From NCBI GenBank assembly GCA_002396205.1, contig DGXB01000100.1, positions 1 through 48,079 of the forward strand: 48,079 nt of DNA. Reading direction: 5' to 3'. This stretch comes from Bacteroidales bacterium UBA4243 (GTDB lineage: Bacteria; Bacteroidota; Bacteroidia; Bacteroidales; F082). Each line of letters opens with the position of its first letter. The first letter of the stretch is position 1. The position numbers were made by a program, and so were the translations under genes. Below the pieces are notes generated by a model. That model was not told where the DNA came from. It did no database searches and saw nothing but the letters and a program-made list of their open reading frames with translations. Shown in pieces: positions 35,692 through 44,078 of this stretch.

Positions 35692-35801
35692 AAAAAACTT
35701 TATAACGCTCTTGATAACTGATTGATTATCAATATTACCTCCAAACAAAATCTGTATTCGGCCTATCTGCTTGGTTTTTTGAAGACTTTTTTGTAGTTTT
35801 G
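35692..35801 (+). promoter_or_regulatory. operator-promoter element C
   Basis: A degenerate box 1 (AAAAAACTTTATAAC, CTTTA at 35698-35702), box 2 TTGATTATCAATATT at 35722-35736 (24 bases on, as in A, B and E), box 3 CTGTA at 35752-35756 within AAAATCTGTATTCGGCC, and -7 TAGTTTTG at 35794-35801. Spacings are one to two bases shorter than in A and B. It precedes the cargo gene at 35830 and has no regulator next to it on the 5' side. Confidence 0.7.
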
Positions 35802-35829
35802 CGGGCATGAACTCTAAAACTGTAGAAAA

Positions 35830-37281
35830 ATGAAAAACGCAAGATTTTACACCCTGCTTGCGCTCCTGCTGATGGCGGGAGGGGTGAAGATGCAAGCGCA
35901 GTCGGCAGATGATTTCTGGATTGAAGTCAACACAAACGGGGACTGGTTCCATCATCCCGTCGGGCGCAATATCGACACTGTTTATGTGGCATCAATGCAC
36001 GGTGTCTATCGAAGTGTAGACACATGTCAGACTTGGCAGTGCGTGGGGTTTGAAAACCAATCTGTTGATTTTCTGTATCTTTCCGAAGACGATGAGTTGT
36101 ATGCTTCCATTAATAGTACATCCCCTTTATATAAATGGGATGGATATTCATGGAACCCGTTGGGATATGCTTCCTTTTCGGCACCTCGATCATTCATCAA
36201 GGCATCTGACGGCACGCTTTATGTTGGCGACTTTAGAGGTATAAGTATGTCGGTTGACGGTGGTGATTCTTGGTGGACTTCGTGGGACAATCCCCATGAA
36301 AGAGTGACCGACGTTAATGGTTTTGTTGAATTTGACGATGGAACCCTTTTCGCATGTTTGACTAATTCTAGCGATTATCATATAGGTGTTATCCGTTCAA
36401 TAGACCATGGGCTTTCTTGGGAGTCGGTTGGTTTGGATGAGAACTATTTGATCTCTTTCGCAAAAAGTCCTGACGGAACTGTATATGCAGGATGTGATGG
36501 ATATAATAACGATGAAGATGTCGGCGTGTTTAAGACAGAAGATAATGGGGAGACTTGGGAAATGCTGAATGGTGGTTTTCGTGTCAATTCCATTGTAATT
36601 GATGACAATGACAATGTTTACATTGCCCATATCGACTTTCAAGGATTGTATCGTTCTAATGACGGTGGCTATAATTACGAAAACATCAGTTCCGGCATGG
36701 ATTATATTCAGACAGGCCTAGCATTATTGCCCGATGGCTACATGCTATCATACGAGTATAACGGCTCTGTCTTCTTTGGAAAGATGTTTGTCAGCCGTGA
36801 GTCTGTTTACACTCCTTTTGAACTTGATGTAATAGCAGAGCCAAGTGACGGGGGTATGGCAATCGGTTCCGGGACTTACCTTTTCGGTGAAAGAGCACAT
36901 CTGATGGCCACGGCAAATGAGAACTACCAGTTTGTCGGCTGGACTAACCAAGACGGCGACACCATTTCAACAGATCCTGAATATGCCCACATGGTTGCGA
37001 GAGGGGGACAGATTACGGCGCATTTTGTCAGTATAGAAGCTGTGGATGAGACGGAAGATAAAACCTTTACATTGTTACCTAATCCTGCATCTCATACGGT
37101 TTACATTGATTGCATCGAGCCTGTCGAGGTGCAGGTCTACAACGCCCTTGGCCAATTGGTGAAAACCGTACAAAACGCTAACGAAATCAATGTCAGTGAC
37201 TTGATGGAAGGGATTTACCTACTGCGCATCACCGCTGCGGACGGGAAATGCTATACGAACCGCGTGGCGGTGAGGAGATGA
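35830..37281 (+). CDS. T9SS-sorted beta-propeller protein with InlB-B-like domain
   Basis: 483 residues: signal peptide FYTLLALLLMAGGVKMQAQ, then a propeller-like passenger with Asp-box-type repeats (YRSVDTCQTWQ, MSVDGGDSWWT, RSIDHGLSWES, KTEDNGETWEM, YRSNDGGYNYE) over residues about 25-310. An InlB-B-like domain follows (AEPSDGGMAIGSGTYLFGER, then YQFVGWTNQDGD). The type-2 sorting domain (LLPNPASHTVYIDCIEPVEV, VYNALGQLVKTV, LMEGIYLLRI to VAVRR) is close to identical with those of the 32397 and 40836 genes. It sits alone behind operator C; regulator 3 follows 83 bp downstream. Confidence 0.88.
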   Translation: MKNARFYTLLALLLMAGGVKMQAQSADDFWIEVNTNGDWFHHPVGRNIDTVYVASMHGVYRSVDTCQTWQCVGFENQSVDFLYLSEDDELYASINSTSPLYKWDGYSWNPLGYASFSAPRSFIKASDGTLYVGDFRGISMSVDGGDSWWTSWDNPHERVTDVNGFVEFDDGTLFACLTNSSDYHIGVIRSIDHGLSWESVGLDENYLISFAKSPDGTVYAGCDGYNNDEDVGVFKTEDNGETWEMLNGGFRVNSIVIDDNDNVYIAHIDFQGLYRSNDGGYNYENISSGMDYIQTGLALLPDGYMLSYEYNGSVFFGKMFVSRESVYTPFELDVIAEPSDGGMAIGSGTYLFGERAHLMATANENYQFVGWTNQDGDTISTDPEYAHMVARGGQITAHFVSIEAVDETEDKTFTLLPNPASHTVYIDCIEPVEVQVYNALGQLVKTVQNANEINVSDLMEGIYLLRITAADGKCYTNRVAVRR

Positions 37282-37351
37282 TTCCCGAAAATCTTGGATG
37301 TGTTTTAGGGTATTTTTGACTATGTAATATGGCAAGATTGGGATTTTTCCC

Positions 37352-37359
37352 TATTTTTG
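37352..37359 (+). promoter_or_regulatory. -7 element of TPR-HTH regulator 3
   Basis: TATTTTTG, 5 bases before the ATG at 37365, predicting a leaderless message like the other three regulators. Confidence 0.65.
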
Positions 37360-37364
37360 CGGTG

Positions 37365-38840
37365 ATGAAACACCATCTTGTCATAATGATTTGCCTTTGT
37401 GCAACGCTATGGACTGCCTGTGGCAAGCCTGAGCAAGGTATGGAGCCGACTCCAAAGCCGGCTCCAGTGACATCACTTTCCGACAGCCTCCGACTGGATT
37501 CCCTATATCGCCTCGCCGATTCACTTCACCAAAAGGCCCTTCATTATCAGGACATTGACAGCCCCGTGGCTTCGTGTGAGGCCTATTATCATGCGTTGGA
37601 TATTCTGGAAAAACGCTTTTCTATTCATCATCTACCTGAGATCGAACAAATTATCAAGCCAGAAAGGCAAATGATCAATCTCCTTTCTACCATCTATAAG
37701 GGAATGGGAGCCCTATATTCCGTGTCCAACTTACCTGATCCGACCTCCTATTTCTACCATCAAGACTTGGCCATTAGGAAGAAGTACTCAAAGTCCCCCA
37801 CGTCCTTCGGAGCCACCTTGTTCTTGATTGGTTATTCTTTCGACATCAGCGACTGCTACGACAGCGCTTGCTATTACTACGACAGTGCCATCGTCTGCCT
37901 CGACAACGACACCTCCGATTTCATCTTCAGGCAGTCGCTATCACGGCAAACTCTCATCGACTACAAACTCCATCACGATGCGACAACCGCCATCCACAAC
38001 CTGAAAGCCTTGCTTCCGCACTGCGATTTTGACATCCATGACCTTGAAGTGAACCTCGGCTACATTTACAAAAAGGAAAGACAATACGACTCGGCGTTGG
38101 TGTACCTGAATCGTACTTTTGAGGCTCTGGAGCAATCAACAACCTCAAACACGGCTGCAAGATCGGAGACATTGTCGTATTTATATGAGATTTACGAGGC
38201 CTTGGGTGATACAGTGAAGATGAACGAATATGCCCATCTTTTGGCGCAATACCCACATACTCAAGAAATCTATGCACCCACGGTAACTGCTCTTAACAAT
38301 CTGTTCAACAACTACATACAAAAGAAGCAAGCCGCCGATGCCTTGCTGGAACAACAGCAAATGCGCCAAAGAACCCTTTGGATTGTAGCCATTGTCGCTT
38401 TGGCTCTTTTGGCTGTCGTATTGCTGTTGATAACCCTCCAAAAACGACACAAAAAAGCCGAAGCCAACCTTCTCGAAAAGCACCAGCAAGAACGCGAGGC
38501 TTTCAGCCAACAGTTGAACGAGGCTCATGTCGCCTTGAAGAAAAAGAAACTGGAAGACCTGGTGATGCAAGTGACCTATATCTACGGCAAAGGCGAACAA
38601 CCGCGCAAGCGCATTATCGAAGCCTTCAACAAGGCCTATCCGGAAGCCTACATGAAATTGAAATCCACCTATCCTGACCTCACAGAAAAGGAATGCGATT
38701 TGCTTGTGCTCAACTTCTTCCGCTTCCGCATCAAGGAGGAGGCCGAAATCCTCGAATTGAGTGAAAACACGGTGGAAAAATACCGTTCCCGCCTCATCAA
38801 AAAGGTTGGGAAAAGCCCTGTTTCCGACCTGGTGGACTGA
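37365..38840 (+). CDS. membrane TPR regulator with LuxR-type HTH, paralogue 3
   Basis: 491 residues, the most diverged of the four. Signal HHLVIMICLCATLW plus lipobox TAC, then a Pro-rich spacer (KPEQGMEPTPKPAP) instead of the KHEAPPPEED block. TPR-like helices follow (SCYYYDSAIVCLD, KERQYDSALVYLNRTFEALE). The membrane helix is at about 337-357 (WIVAIVALALLAVVLLLITL), followed by a Lys/Glu/Gln-rich coiled coil. The LuxR-type HTH (about 437-483) has LTEKECDLLVLNFFRFRIKE and LELSENTVEKYRSRLIKK. It lies just upstream of operator D and two cargo genes. The start is set by the promoter; the frame extends 12 codons further upstream through it. Confidence 0.85.
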   Translation: MKHHLVIMICLCATLWTACGKPEQGMEPTPKPAPVTSLSDSLRLDSLYRLADSLHQKALHYQDIDSPVASCEAYYHALDILEKRFSIHHLPEIEQIIKPERQMINLLSTIYKGMGALYSVSNLPDPTSYFYHQDLAIRKKYSKSPTSFGATLFLIGYSFDISDCYDSACYYYDSAIVCLDNDTSDFIFRQSLSRQTLIDYKLHHDATTAIHNLKALLPHCDFDIHDLEVNLGYIYKKERQYDSALVYLNRTFEALEQSTTSNTAARSETLSYLYEIYEALGDTVKMNEYAHLLAQYPHTQEIYAPTVTALNNLFNNYIQKKQAADALLEQQQMRQRTLWIVAIVALALLAVVLLLITLQKRHKKAEANLLEKHQQEREAFSQQLNEAHVALKKKKLEDLVMQVTYIYGKGEQPRKRIIEAFNKAYPEAYMKLKSTYPDLTEKECDLLVLNFFRFRIKEEAEILELSENTVEKYRSRLIKKVGKSPVSDLVD

Positions 38841-38842
38841 CA

Positions 38843-38964
38843 TAATTCCGTACTTTTATTTTTGTAAGATATAGAATTTCAGCATTTTACAATTTAGAAG
38901 TCTCGAAAAAATCTGTATCTCAGTTTACAGGTTGTTTTTTCTGTGGATTTTTGTTATAGTTTTG
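38843..38964 (+). promoter_or_regulatory. operator-promoter element D
   Basis: Begins three bases after the regulator 3 stop. Box 1 is CCGTA at 38848-38852 in AATTCCGTACTT, box 2 TAGAATTTCAGCATT at 38872-38886 (24 bases on), box 3 CTGTA at 38913-38917 in AAAAAATCTGTATC, and -7 TAGTTTTG at 38957-38964. The box 3 to -7 gap is again 39 bases. Box 2 to box 3 is 10 bases longer than in A, B and E, about one helical turn. Confidence 0.65.
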
Positions 38965-38992
38965 CCGACAAGAAATCAAAACTCATATCAAA

Positions 38993-40690
38993 ATGAAAAA
39001 AATGCACAAAATTCTCACCCTGCTTGCGTTCCTGCTGATGGCGGGAGGGGTGACGATGAAAGCCCAAATTCGTATCGACAAACAGCAATGCTTTGGAGGA
39101 TATGGAGGAGACAATGCATTTTCAATAGTTGAGGAAGAAGACTTCTTATTGATTGCCGGTAACATAGAGCCTTCTACCATTGGGACAGGACAAGTGCAAT
39201 GCGCCTCAAACACGCCACGGACTTGGGTGGCAAAAGTCGGAAAGGACAATTATGAATTCCAGGACGGTTGGTGCTTCGACATTATGGGTCAGTTTGTGAA
39301 GATTGTCAAGGATGAAAACACAGATGGCGAGTACTTTTTGGTAGGCCAATGGAATTGCTATGGGGCAAGGAATCTTACAACCCTCAAGATTGATTCAGAT
39401 GGTAATGAGTTGTGGCGCGTTTGCTTCGGCAACGAGTATGGACACATGTATGGAACAGGCCGCTTGTACACCAGCGACGGCGGCATTATCAATTCCGGCG
39501 ACTACACCGACGCAGGCGGCGATGTCAGCCATATCTTTGGCGGCTACGATGGCTGGCTCATCAAGCATGACCGAAACGGCAACTTGGAATGGGAACTGAC
39601 CTTAGGATCGCAAGCCTATGAAGGTGTTTGCACTGTCCAGCAGGCTTCTGACGGGGGATATTATGTGTGTATGCAAAACGAATCCTATGGGGTGGGTAAC
39701 ATACCTTGTCCTGAAATAGTATCCAATGCCACCTTGGTCAAGTTGAGCCAGGCGGGTGAAATAGAGTGGCATGAGTGCTACGGATGCGCGAACACGGCCC
39801 CTGAAAGAGATGAGAATAGTGCCTTTATCGATGTCGTCGAATTGAATGACGGGTATCTGTTTGGAGGAGAGGCCAGTTGCAACAGCGGTGACTTGGAAGG
39901 CAGCGGATGGCACTATGGCACATTGAACAATAGCCCCAATGGTCGTTATACTTCTGACATTTGGCTTTGGAAAGTGGACAATAACCGCAATATCATTTGG
40001 AGTAAGTGTTACGGAGGCTCAGATGAGGAGTCCTTGCTGAAAATGTTTCGGACAGAAGATGGCTGATTTATCGTTTTCGGAAACACCCATTCCAGAAACG
40101 GCGACGTGGCAAGTGCCAGCCATATCAATCTGGACGAATGGAACGAGGGGGTGGGATGGATATTCCGAATCGATGCCAACGGCAATCTGTTGTGGGAACG
40201 CTGCTTGGGCTCGGCTGGAGGTGCTGGCTCAACCAGTATCACGGATGTCATCAAGCATAACGACAGGGAATATACCGTTTTGGGAGGTTTGATTTGTCCT
40301 CCAAACGGGTCGAGTGGCGATGTGAACTGCACGAATTGCGCACAACTGAGCAATCCCGAGTTTCCCCATCACTTGAAGGATTATTGGTTGTTCCACATTA
40401 CGGATACTGTGGACTATAGTACGATAAGCCTTCCCGAAATGCCAGTGCAACAAGAGGCTTCAGCGGAAATCTATCCCAATCCCACGAACAACACGGTTTG
40501 CGTGGTGTTGCCCAACGATGCTGAAGCCACTGAAATGGAACTCATCAACATGAATGGCCAGGTGGTGGCCAACAAGACCTTCAGCGGCAAAAGCAGTTGG
40601 TTGGAGATGGCAGACCTGCCTAAAGGAATGTATATGCTGAAAATACGCAATGCGGAGATATGCCTCACACGGAAGGTGTTGAGGGAATGA
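38993..40690 (+). pseudogene. T9SS-sorted DGG-repeat secreted protein, split by an in-frame TGA
   Basis: Part one (38993-40063) has the signal peptide ILTLLAFLLMAGGVTMKAQ. Its repeats are of the kind that runs WLIKHDRNGNLEWELTLGS... then ASDGGYYV, common in Bacteroidota secreted proteins. A TGA at 40064-40066 follows RTEDG, exactly where the repeat calls for Gly (DGGFIVFG). The frame stays open to 40690 with another repeat (WIFRIDANGNLLWERCLGS) and a diverged sorting domain (IYPNPTNNTVCVVLPNDAEA, INMNGQVV, LPKGMYMLKI to KVLRE). One GGA-to-TGA change would explain it. The intact protein would be 565 residues. It is the first gene behind operator D. Confidence 0.85.
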
Positions 40691-40691
40691 A

Positions 40692-40798
40692 TCGTCGCTT
40701 CGCGTCATTGCGAGGAGGCACGACGAAGCAATCCAGGGAACAAGTTTTCCGAAAACTAATAGTCTGGACTGCTTCGTTCCTCGCAGTGACGCAAAGCG
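40692..40798. repeat. dispersed palindromic repeat, copy 5
   Basis: A full inverted unit with the same centre (GTTTTCCGAAAACTAATAGT) as copies 2 and 3, filling the 145-bp gap between two cargo genes of operon D. Confidence 0.85.
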
Positions 40799-40835
40799 CA
40801 GAAAACCAGTACAACAATTCTTAAACACTATAATT

Positions 40836-42170
40836 ATGAAGAAATTATCATTTATCCTTGCCGCAATGCTTGTTTGCGGCGTGATGCAAGCCCAGCTTGT
40901 GGAAGGCTGGCAGGAAATTCCGACGGGCGTTACCGAGAACCTTTTTGGCGTGGCCTGTCTTGACAAAAACGAGGTGATTGCCTGTGGCGAAAACGGCAAA
41001 ATCCTTAAAACCGTTGACGGCGGCGAAACATGGACAGTCAGGTTTGAAAAAGAAGGCTATGACATGATTCATTTGGCCTTTGCCGACGCGCAGGTGGGCT
41101 ATGCCTGCGGTGATTCCTGCTGGTGGAACAAGGACAACCACAAGGGCGTTATCGTGAAAACCACCGATGGCGGCGAGACATGGCAGGAACTTCCCAACAC
41201 AGAGTTTGTCTATTTGGAAACCCCTGATTGGAGCCAATCCAGTGATTTGTATGTGGTGGACGCAGAGACTTTCTACCTTCTCACGCGCAATGCCATCGTA
41301 TGGAAAACCACCGACGGCGGACAGAGTTTCACCTCGACGCCATTTGAATTGGGAAGGGTTTCCCATTGCGAGCTGTTCTTTGAGGATGAGACGGGATACC
41401 TAATTGAGATTGAAACTGACACTTCGTTTCAAACAAGCGTTCGTGTATATAAAACAACTGATTCGGGACAGACTTGGAACGATGTGGCCGATATCGCGTA
41501 TTCTGTTTATTCGGTGGTCACGCATTTCTTTGATAAGAACCATGTGGAAATGTTTGGCGATTTCAGCGAAAGTACACATAATCTGCTTGTGACGGAAGAC
41601 GGCTTTGAAACATTTTCCTATTTGAACGTTGAGTGCCCAATTAAGGATTATTACGGTATGGGAAATGTGAGCCATAGCAAATACACTTCAGACACCTACG
41701 GCTGCATTCTAATTGGCATGACTTTGACGAAAGGCTGGACAGACACGAATCCATACATTATGAAGGATGGATGGGAACACTGCGAATGGGTCAAACAAGG
41801 CATTCCGGATTGTGAGAACAACGGTATGGTGCAATGCAGGGATTTGTATGCGGTTGATGGCGTGGACACGGTTTTCTACATTGCCGCTGAAAACGGATTC
41901 GTTTACAAGTCGGCGATGATCCCTGTCAATGGCGTTGAAGAAAAAGCTTTGCAGATCACTGTCTATCCTAATCCGGCAAAGGATAGGGTAATTGTTGAAG
42001 GTATTGAGGCGGCCGAGGTGCAGGTCTACAACGCCCTTGGCCAATTGGTGAAAATCGTACAAAACGCTAACGAAATCAATGTCAGCGACTTGATGGAAGG
42101 GATTTACCTGCTGCGCATCACCACTGCGGACGGGAAATGCTATACGAACCGCGTGGCGGTGAGGAGATAA
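40836..42170 (+). CDS. T9SS-sorted YCF48-like beta-propeller protein
   Basis: 444 residues: signal peptide LSFILAAMLVCGVMQAQ, then a YCF48/BNR-type propeller with regular repeats (GVACLDKNEVIACGENGKIL, KTVDGGETWTV, VKTTDGGETWQEL, WKTTDGGQSFTS, YKTTDSGQTWND). The type-2 sorting domain (VYPNPAKDRVIVEGIEAAEV, VYNALGQLVKIV, LMEGIYLLRI to VAVRR) matches the 35830 and 32397 genes nearly base for base. The YCF48 fold usually mediates protein binding; no enzyme is indicated. It follows the split cargo gene with a repeat in between and is itself followed by a leftover type-1 tail. Confidence 0.88.
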   Translation: MKKLSFILAAMLVCGVMQAQLVEGWQEIPTGVTENLFGVACLDKNEVIACGENGKILKTVDGGETWTVRFEKEGYDMIHLAFADAQVGYACGDSCWWNKDNHKGVIVKTTDGGETWQELPNTEFVYLETPDWSQSSDLYVVDAETFYLLTRNAIVWKTTDGGQSFTSTPFELGRVSHCELFFEDETGYLIEIETDTSFQTSVRVYKTTDSGQTWNDVADIAYSVYSVVTHFFDKNHVEMFGDFSESTHNLLVTEDGFETFSYLNVECPIKDYYGMGNVSHSKYTSDTYGCILIGMTLTKGWTDTNPYIMKDGWEHCEWVKQGIPDCENNGMVQCRDLYAVDGVDTVFYIAAENGFVYKSAMIPVNGVEEKALQITVYPNPAKDRVIVEGIEAAEVQVYNALGQLVKIVQNANEINVSDLMEGIYLLRITTADGKCYTNRVAVRR

Positions 42171-42176
42171 AACATA

Positions 42177-42217
42177 GAGCAGTCACGACGCAGGCGTGGA
42201 AGTGGGTGAAGAAGTAA
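42177..42217 (+). pseudogene. leftover tail of a type-1 T9SS sorting domain (scar 2)
   Basis: Six bases after the type-2 sorting domain stop, codons 42194-42217 read AWKWVKK and TAA, the ending of a type-1 sorting domain. The prefix GAGCAGTCACGACGCAGGCG is nearly that of scar 1 at 34029. Confidence 0.6.
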
Positions 42218-42236
42218 ATCACATTCAAAAAATTCT

Positions 42237-42244
42237 TATTTTTG
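42237..42244 (+). promoter_or_regulatory. -7 element of TPR-HTH regulator 4
   Basis: TATTTTTG, 5 bases before the ATG at 42250. The promoter-start junction is identical to that of regulator 1, predicting a leaderless message. Confidence 0.65.
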
Positions 42245-42249
42245 CAGCC

Positions 42250-43896
42250 ATGAAGCCTTGGTTGCACATATTATTGTCATGTTTCCTTTTGGCTGCCTGC
42301 GCCAAACACGAAGCGCCGCCGCCCGAAGAGGACATGCTCTATCGCGTGGAGTGCTTCTACCAGCAGAATCCCGACAGCGCCATACAAATCCTTGACACAT
42401 TGGATGTTTCGGTGCTTACGGAGGATGAACGGGCGCATTACGACCTGCTCTTGGCTCGGACGATGGCGATGCTCAACATGGACCAAAAGATGGTGGACTC
42501 GTTAATTGACGAGGCCGAAAACCATTATGCAGGCGGCAACGACAAATACCACGAGGCCATGACCTATTGGCACAAGGCATGGAAAACCTCTGAAACCAAC
42601 AAGTTGGACTACCGCCAAAAGGCCTTGCAAACCATAGGGCAGTGCAGGCATGTCGACGAGCGTTTGGTGCTTTATTCCGAGGAACCCACCGATGAGCAAA
42701 CCATCATCGACCGCCTCAAATTCGCTATCCATCAGCGGCTTGGGATGTCGTACCTAAGTACCGGCTATGTCACCGAAGCCATCAAGCACCTGAAACTCTC
42801 GGAACAGTATTACGAAGCGACGCATCGCCACAAGCTGCATATCGTTTCGGCTTATATGCTCAGCCATGCCTACACGCTCGTCAACGAACACGACAGCAGC
42901 TTGCTCTATCTCGAAAAAGGCTACCGTTCCGCCCAGGCCATCGGCAACCTCGCCGAATGCGCTTATTACCACATCGGTGTTTCCGAACATTGCCTCTATC
43001 GGCACGACATGCAGCAATATGTCGACGAAGCGGAACGCTTGGCCTTGCTCAACCAATCTGCCAAAGAATGCCACAGTGCACTTCGTCTGCTGGATACACT
43101 CAACGGTAGGATGGTAAACGACTATCGCATAGACTCATACGGAAACCTTTCGCGGACTTACTGTTTGCTTCAGAAATACGATTCCTGCGTCTATTTCGGC
43201 AGAATCGTGTTGGATGCGCTTGGCGACAGAACCTCCGTGTTCCAGCTGAAAAACCTGTATAAGGCTTACAAGGGGATGGGCGATGAAGCCAACGCAGCCT
43301 TGATGGCCGATAGACTGATCGGCCTGCCCGACGACCACGGCGCAGAACAAAAAGCCATTGCCGAAGTGAAAGACGAATACGACCGCCAATTGGAACTTCA
43401 ACGCATTGAGAACGAGCATCAAACCAACCGATTGAAACTCTATCTGCTGATTGCAGTGCTTGTCATCGCCTTGCTGTTGACCTGGCTGTTCGTCAACCGT
43501 TATCGGAAAAACAAGGAAATAGAGACACTGCACCTGCATGAGGAGCATTTGCGCCTGCAATCGGACAACCTGCGCATCGCACACGCTGTAAGCCAAAACC
43601 TGCTCAAGAGGGTGCACAAGATCTACAACGACGGGAAAAACGACGCCTTCCAGCGCATTCTCGCCGAGTTCAACGCCACCTATCCCCAAGCCCGACGCAA
43701 CGTAATGGAAACTTACCCCACCTTGAGCGAACAGGAATATGGACTGTGTGTGCTCGGCTTCCTCGCTTTCCGCGCCAAGGAGGTCGCCCAGTTGATGGAC
43801 CTCTCGGAAAACACCATCAACCATTACCGCACCAATATCCGGAAAAAAACCGGCGTCGATGACCTGAAAAGCCTCATCAAAGCCCAATTGGAGTAA
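42250..43896 (+). CDS. membrane TPR regulator with LuxR-type HTH, paralogue 4
   Basis: 548 residues. The first 30 residues (MKPWLHILLSCFLL, lipobox LAAC, KHEAPPPEEDML) match paralogue 1 almost exactly. TPR-like helices run to about residue 375. AEVKDEYDRQLELQRIENEH and the membrane helix (about 396-418, LYLLIAVLVIALLLTWLFV) match paralogue 2. The coiled coil and HTH (about 488-537: LSEQEYGLCVLGFLAFRAKE, LMDLSENTINHYRTNIRKK) are distinct from both. It is followed by operator E and one cargo gene. The frame opens 18 codons upstream across the promoter; ATG 42250 is chosen. Role as in the other paralogues: inferred membrane one-component regulator. Confidence 0.85.
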   Translation: MKPWLHILLSCFLLAACAKHEAPPPEEDMLYRVECFYQQNPDSAIQILDTLDVSVLTEDERAHYDLLLARTMAMLNMDQKMVDSLIDEAENHYAGGNDKYHEAMTYWHKAWKTSETNKLDYRQKALQTIGQCRHVDERLVLYSEEPTDEQTIIDRLKFAIHQRLGMSYLSTGYVTEAIKHLKLSEQYYEATHRHKLHIVSAYMLSHAYTLVNEHDSSLLYLEKGYRSAQAIGNLAECAYYHIGVSEHCLYRHDMQQYVDEAERLALLNQSAKECHSALRLLDTLNGRMVNDYRIDSYGNLSRTYCLLQKYDSCVYFGRIVLDALGDRTSVFQLKNLYKAYKGMGDEANAALMADRLIGLPDDHGAEQKAIAEVKDEYDRQLELQRIENEHQTNRLKLYLLIAVLVIALLLTWLFVNRYRKNKEIETLHLHEEHLRLQSDNLRIAHAVSQNLLKRVHKIYNDGKNDAFQRILAEFNATYPQARRNVMETYPTLSEQEYGLCVLGFLAFRAKEVAQLMDLSENTINHYRTNIRKKTGVDDLKSLIKAQLE

Positions 43897-43920
43897 GGAT
43901 TTTCGCCAAATCAGGCAAGA

Positions 43921-44032
43921 AAAACCTGTACAATTTTTAACTTAGTTTATTGATTGTCAGTATTAAGTCATCCAAAAAAGTTGTATTACCGCGAAAGCAT
44001 TTGATTTTTGACGGAATTTTGATATACTTTTG
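43921..44032 (+). promoter_or_regulatory. operator-promoter element E
   Basis: 24 bases after the regulator 4 stop. Box 1 is CTGTA at 43926-43930 in AAAACCTGTAC, box 2 TTGATTGTCAGTATT at 43950-43964, a weaker box 3 TTGTA at 43981-43985 in AAAAAAGTTGTATT, and -7 TACTTTTG at 44025-44032. Spacings (24, 31, 39) are identical to A and B although the sequence between boxes has diverged, which argues for selection on the layout. Confidence 0.72.
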
Positions 44033-44078
44033 TTCCCACAAAAACGCCACACCAATGTATAATCAAAGACATGCAAAA

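Noticed and set aside
37329..37364. Upstream starts for the four TPR-HTH regulators
   Set aside because: In each case the extension translates the TAnnTTTG promoter and would bury the lipoprotein signal behind extra residues.
32397..40690. Reassigned stop codons (TAG or TGA read as sense) as explanation for the two split genes
   Set aside because: Both TAG and TGA end other normal genes in the window, for example 5924 and 9346 (TAG), 14462 and 25800 (TGA). Isolated nonsense changes fit better.
12804..43896. Regulators as SusR-like hybrid two-component systems
   Set aside because: No histidine kinase, receiver or Y_Y_Y domain is visible; only TPR-like helices, one membrane helix and an HTH.
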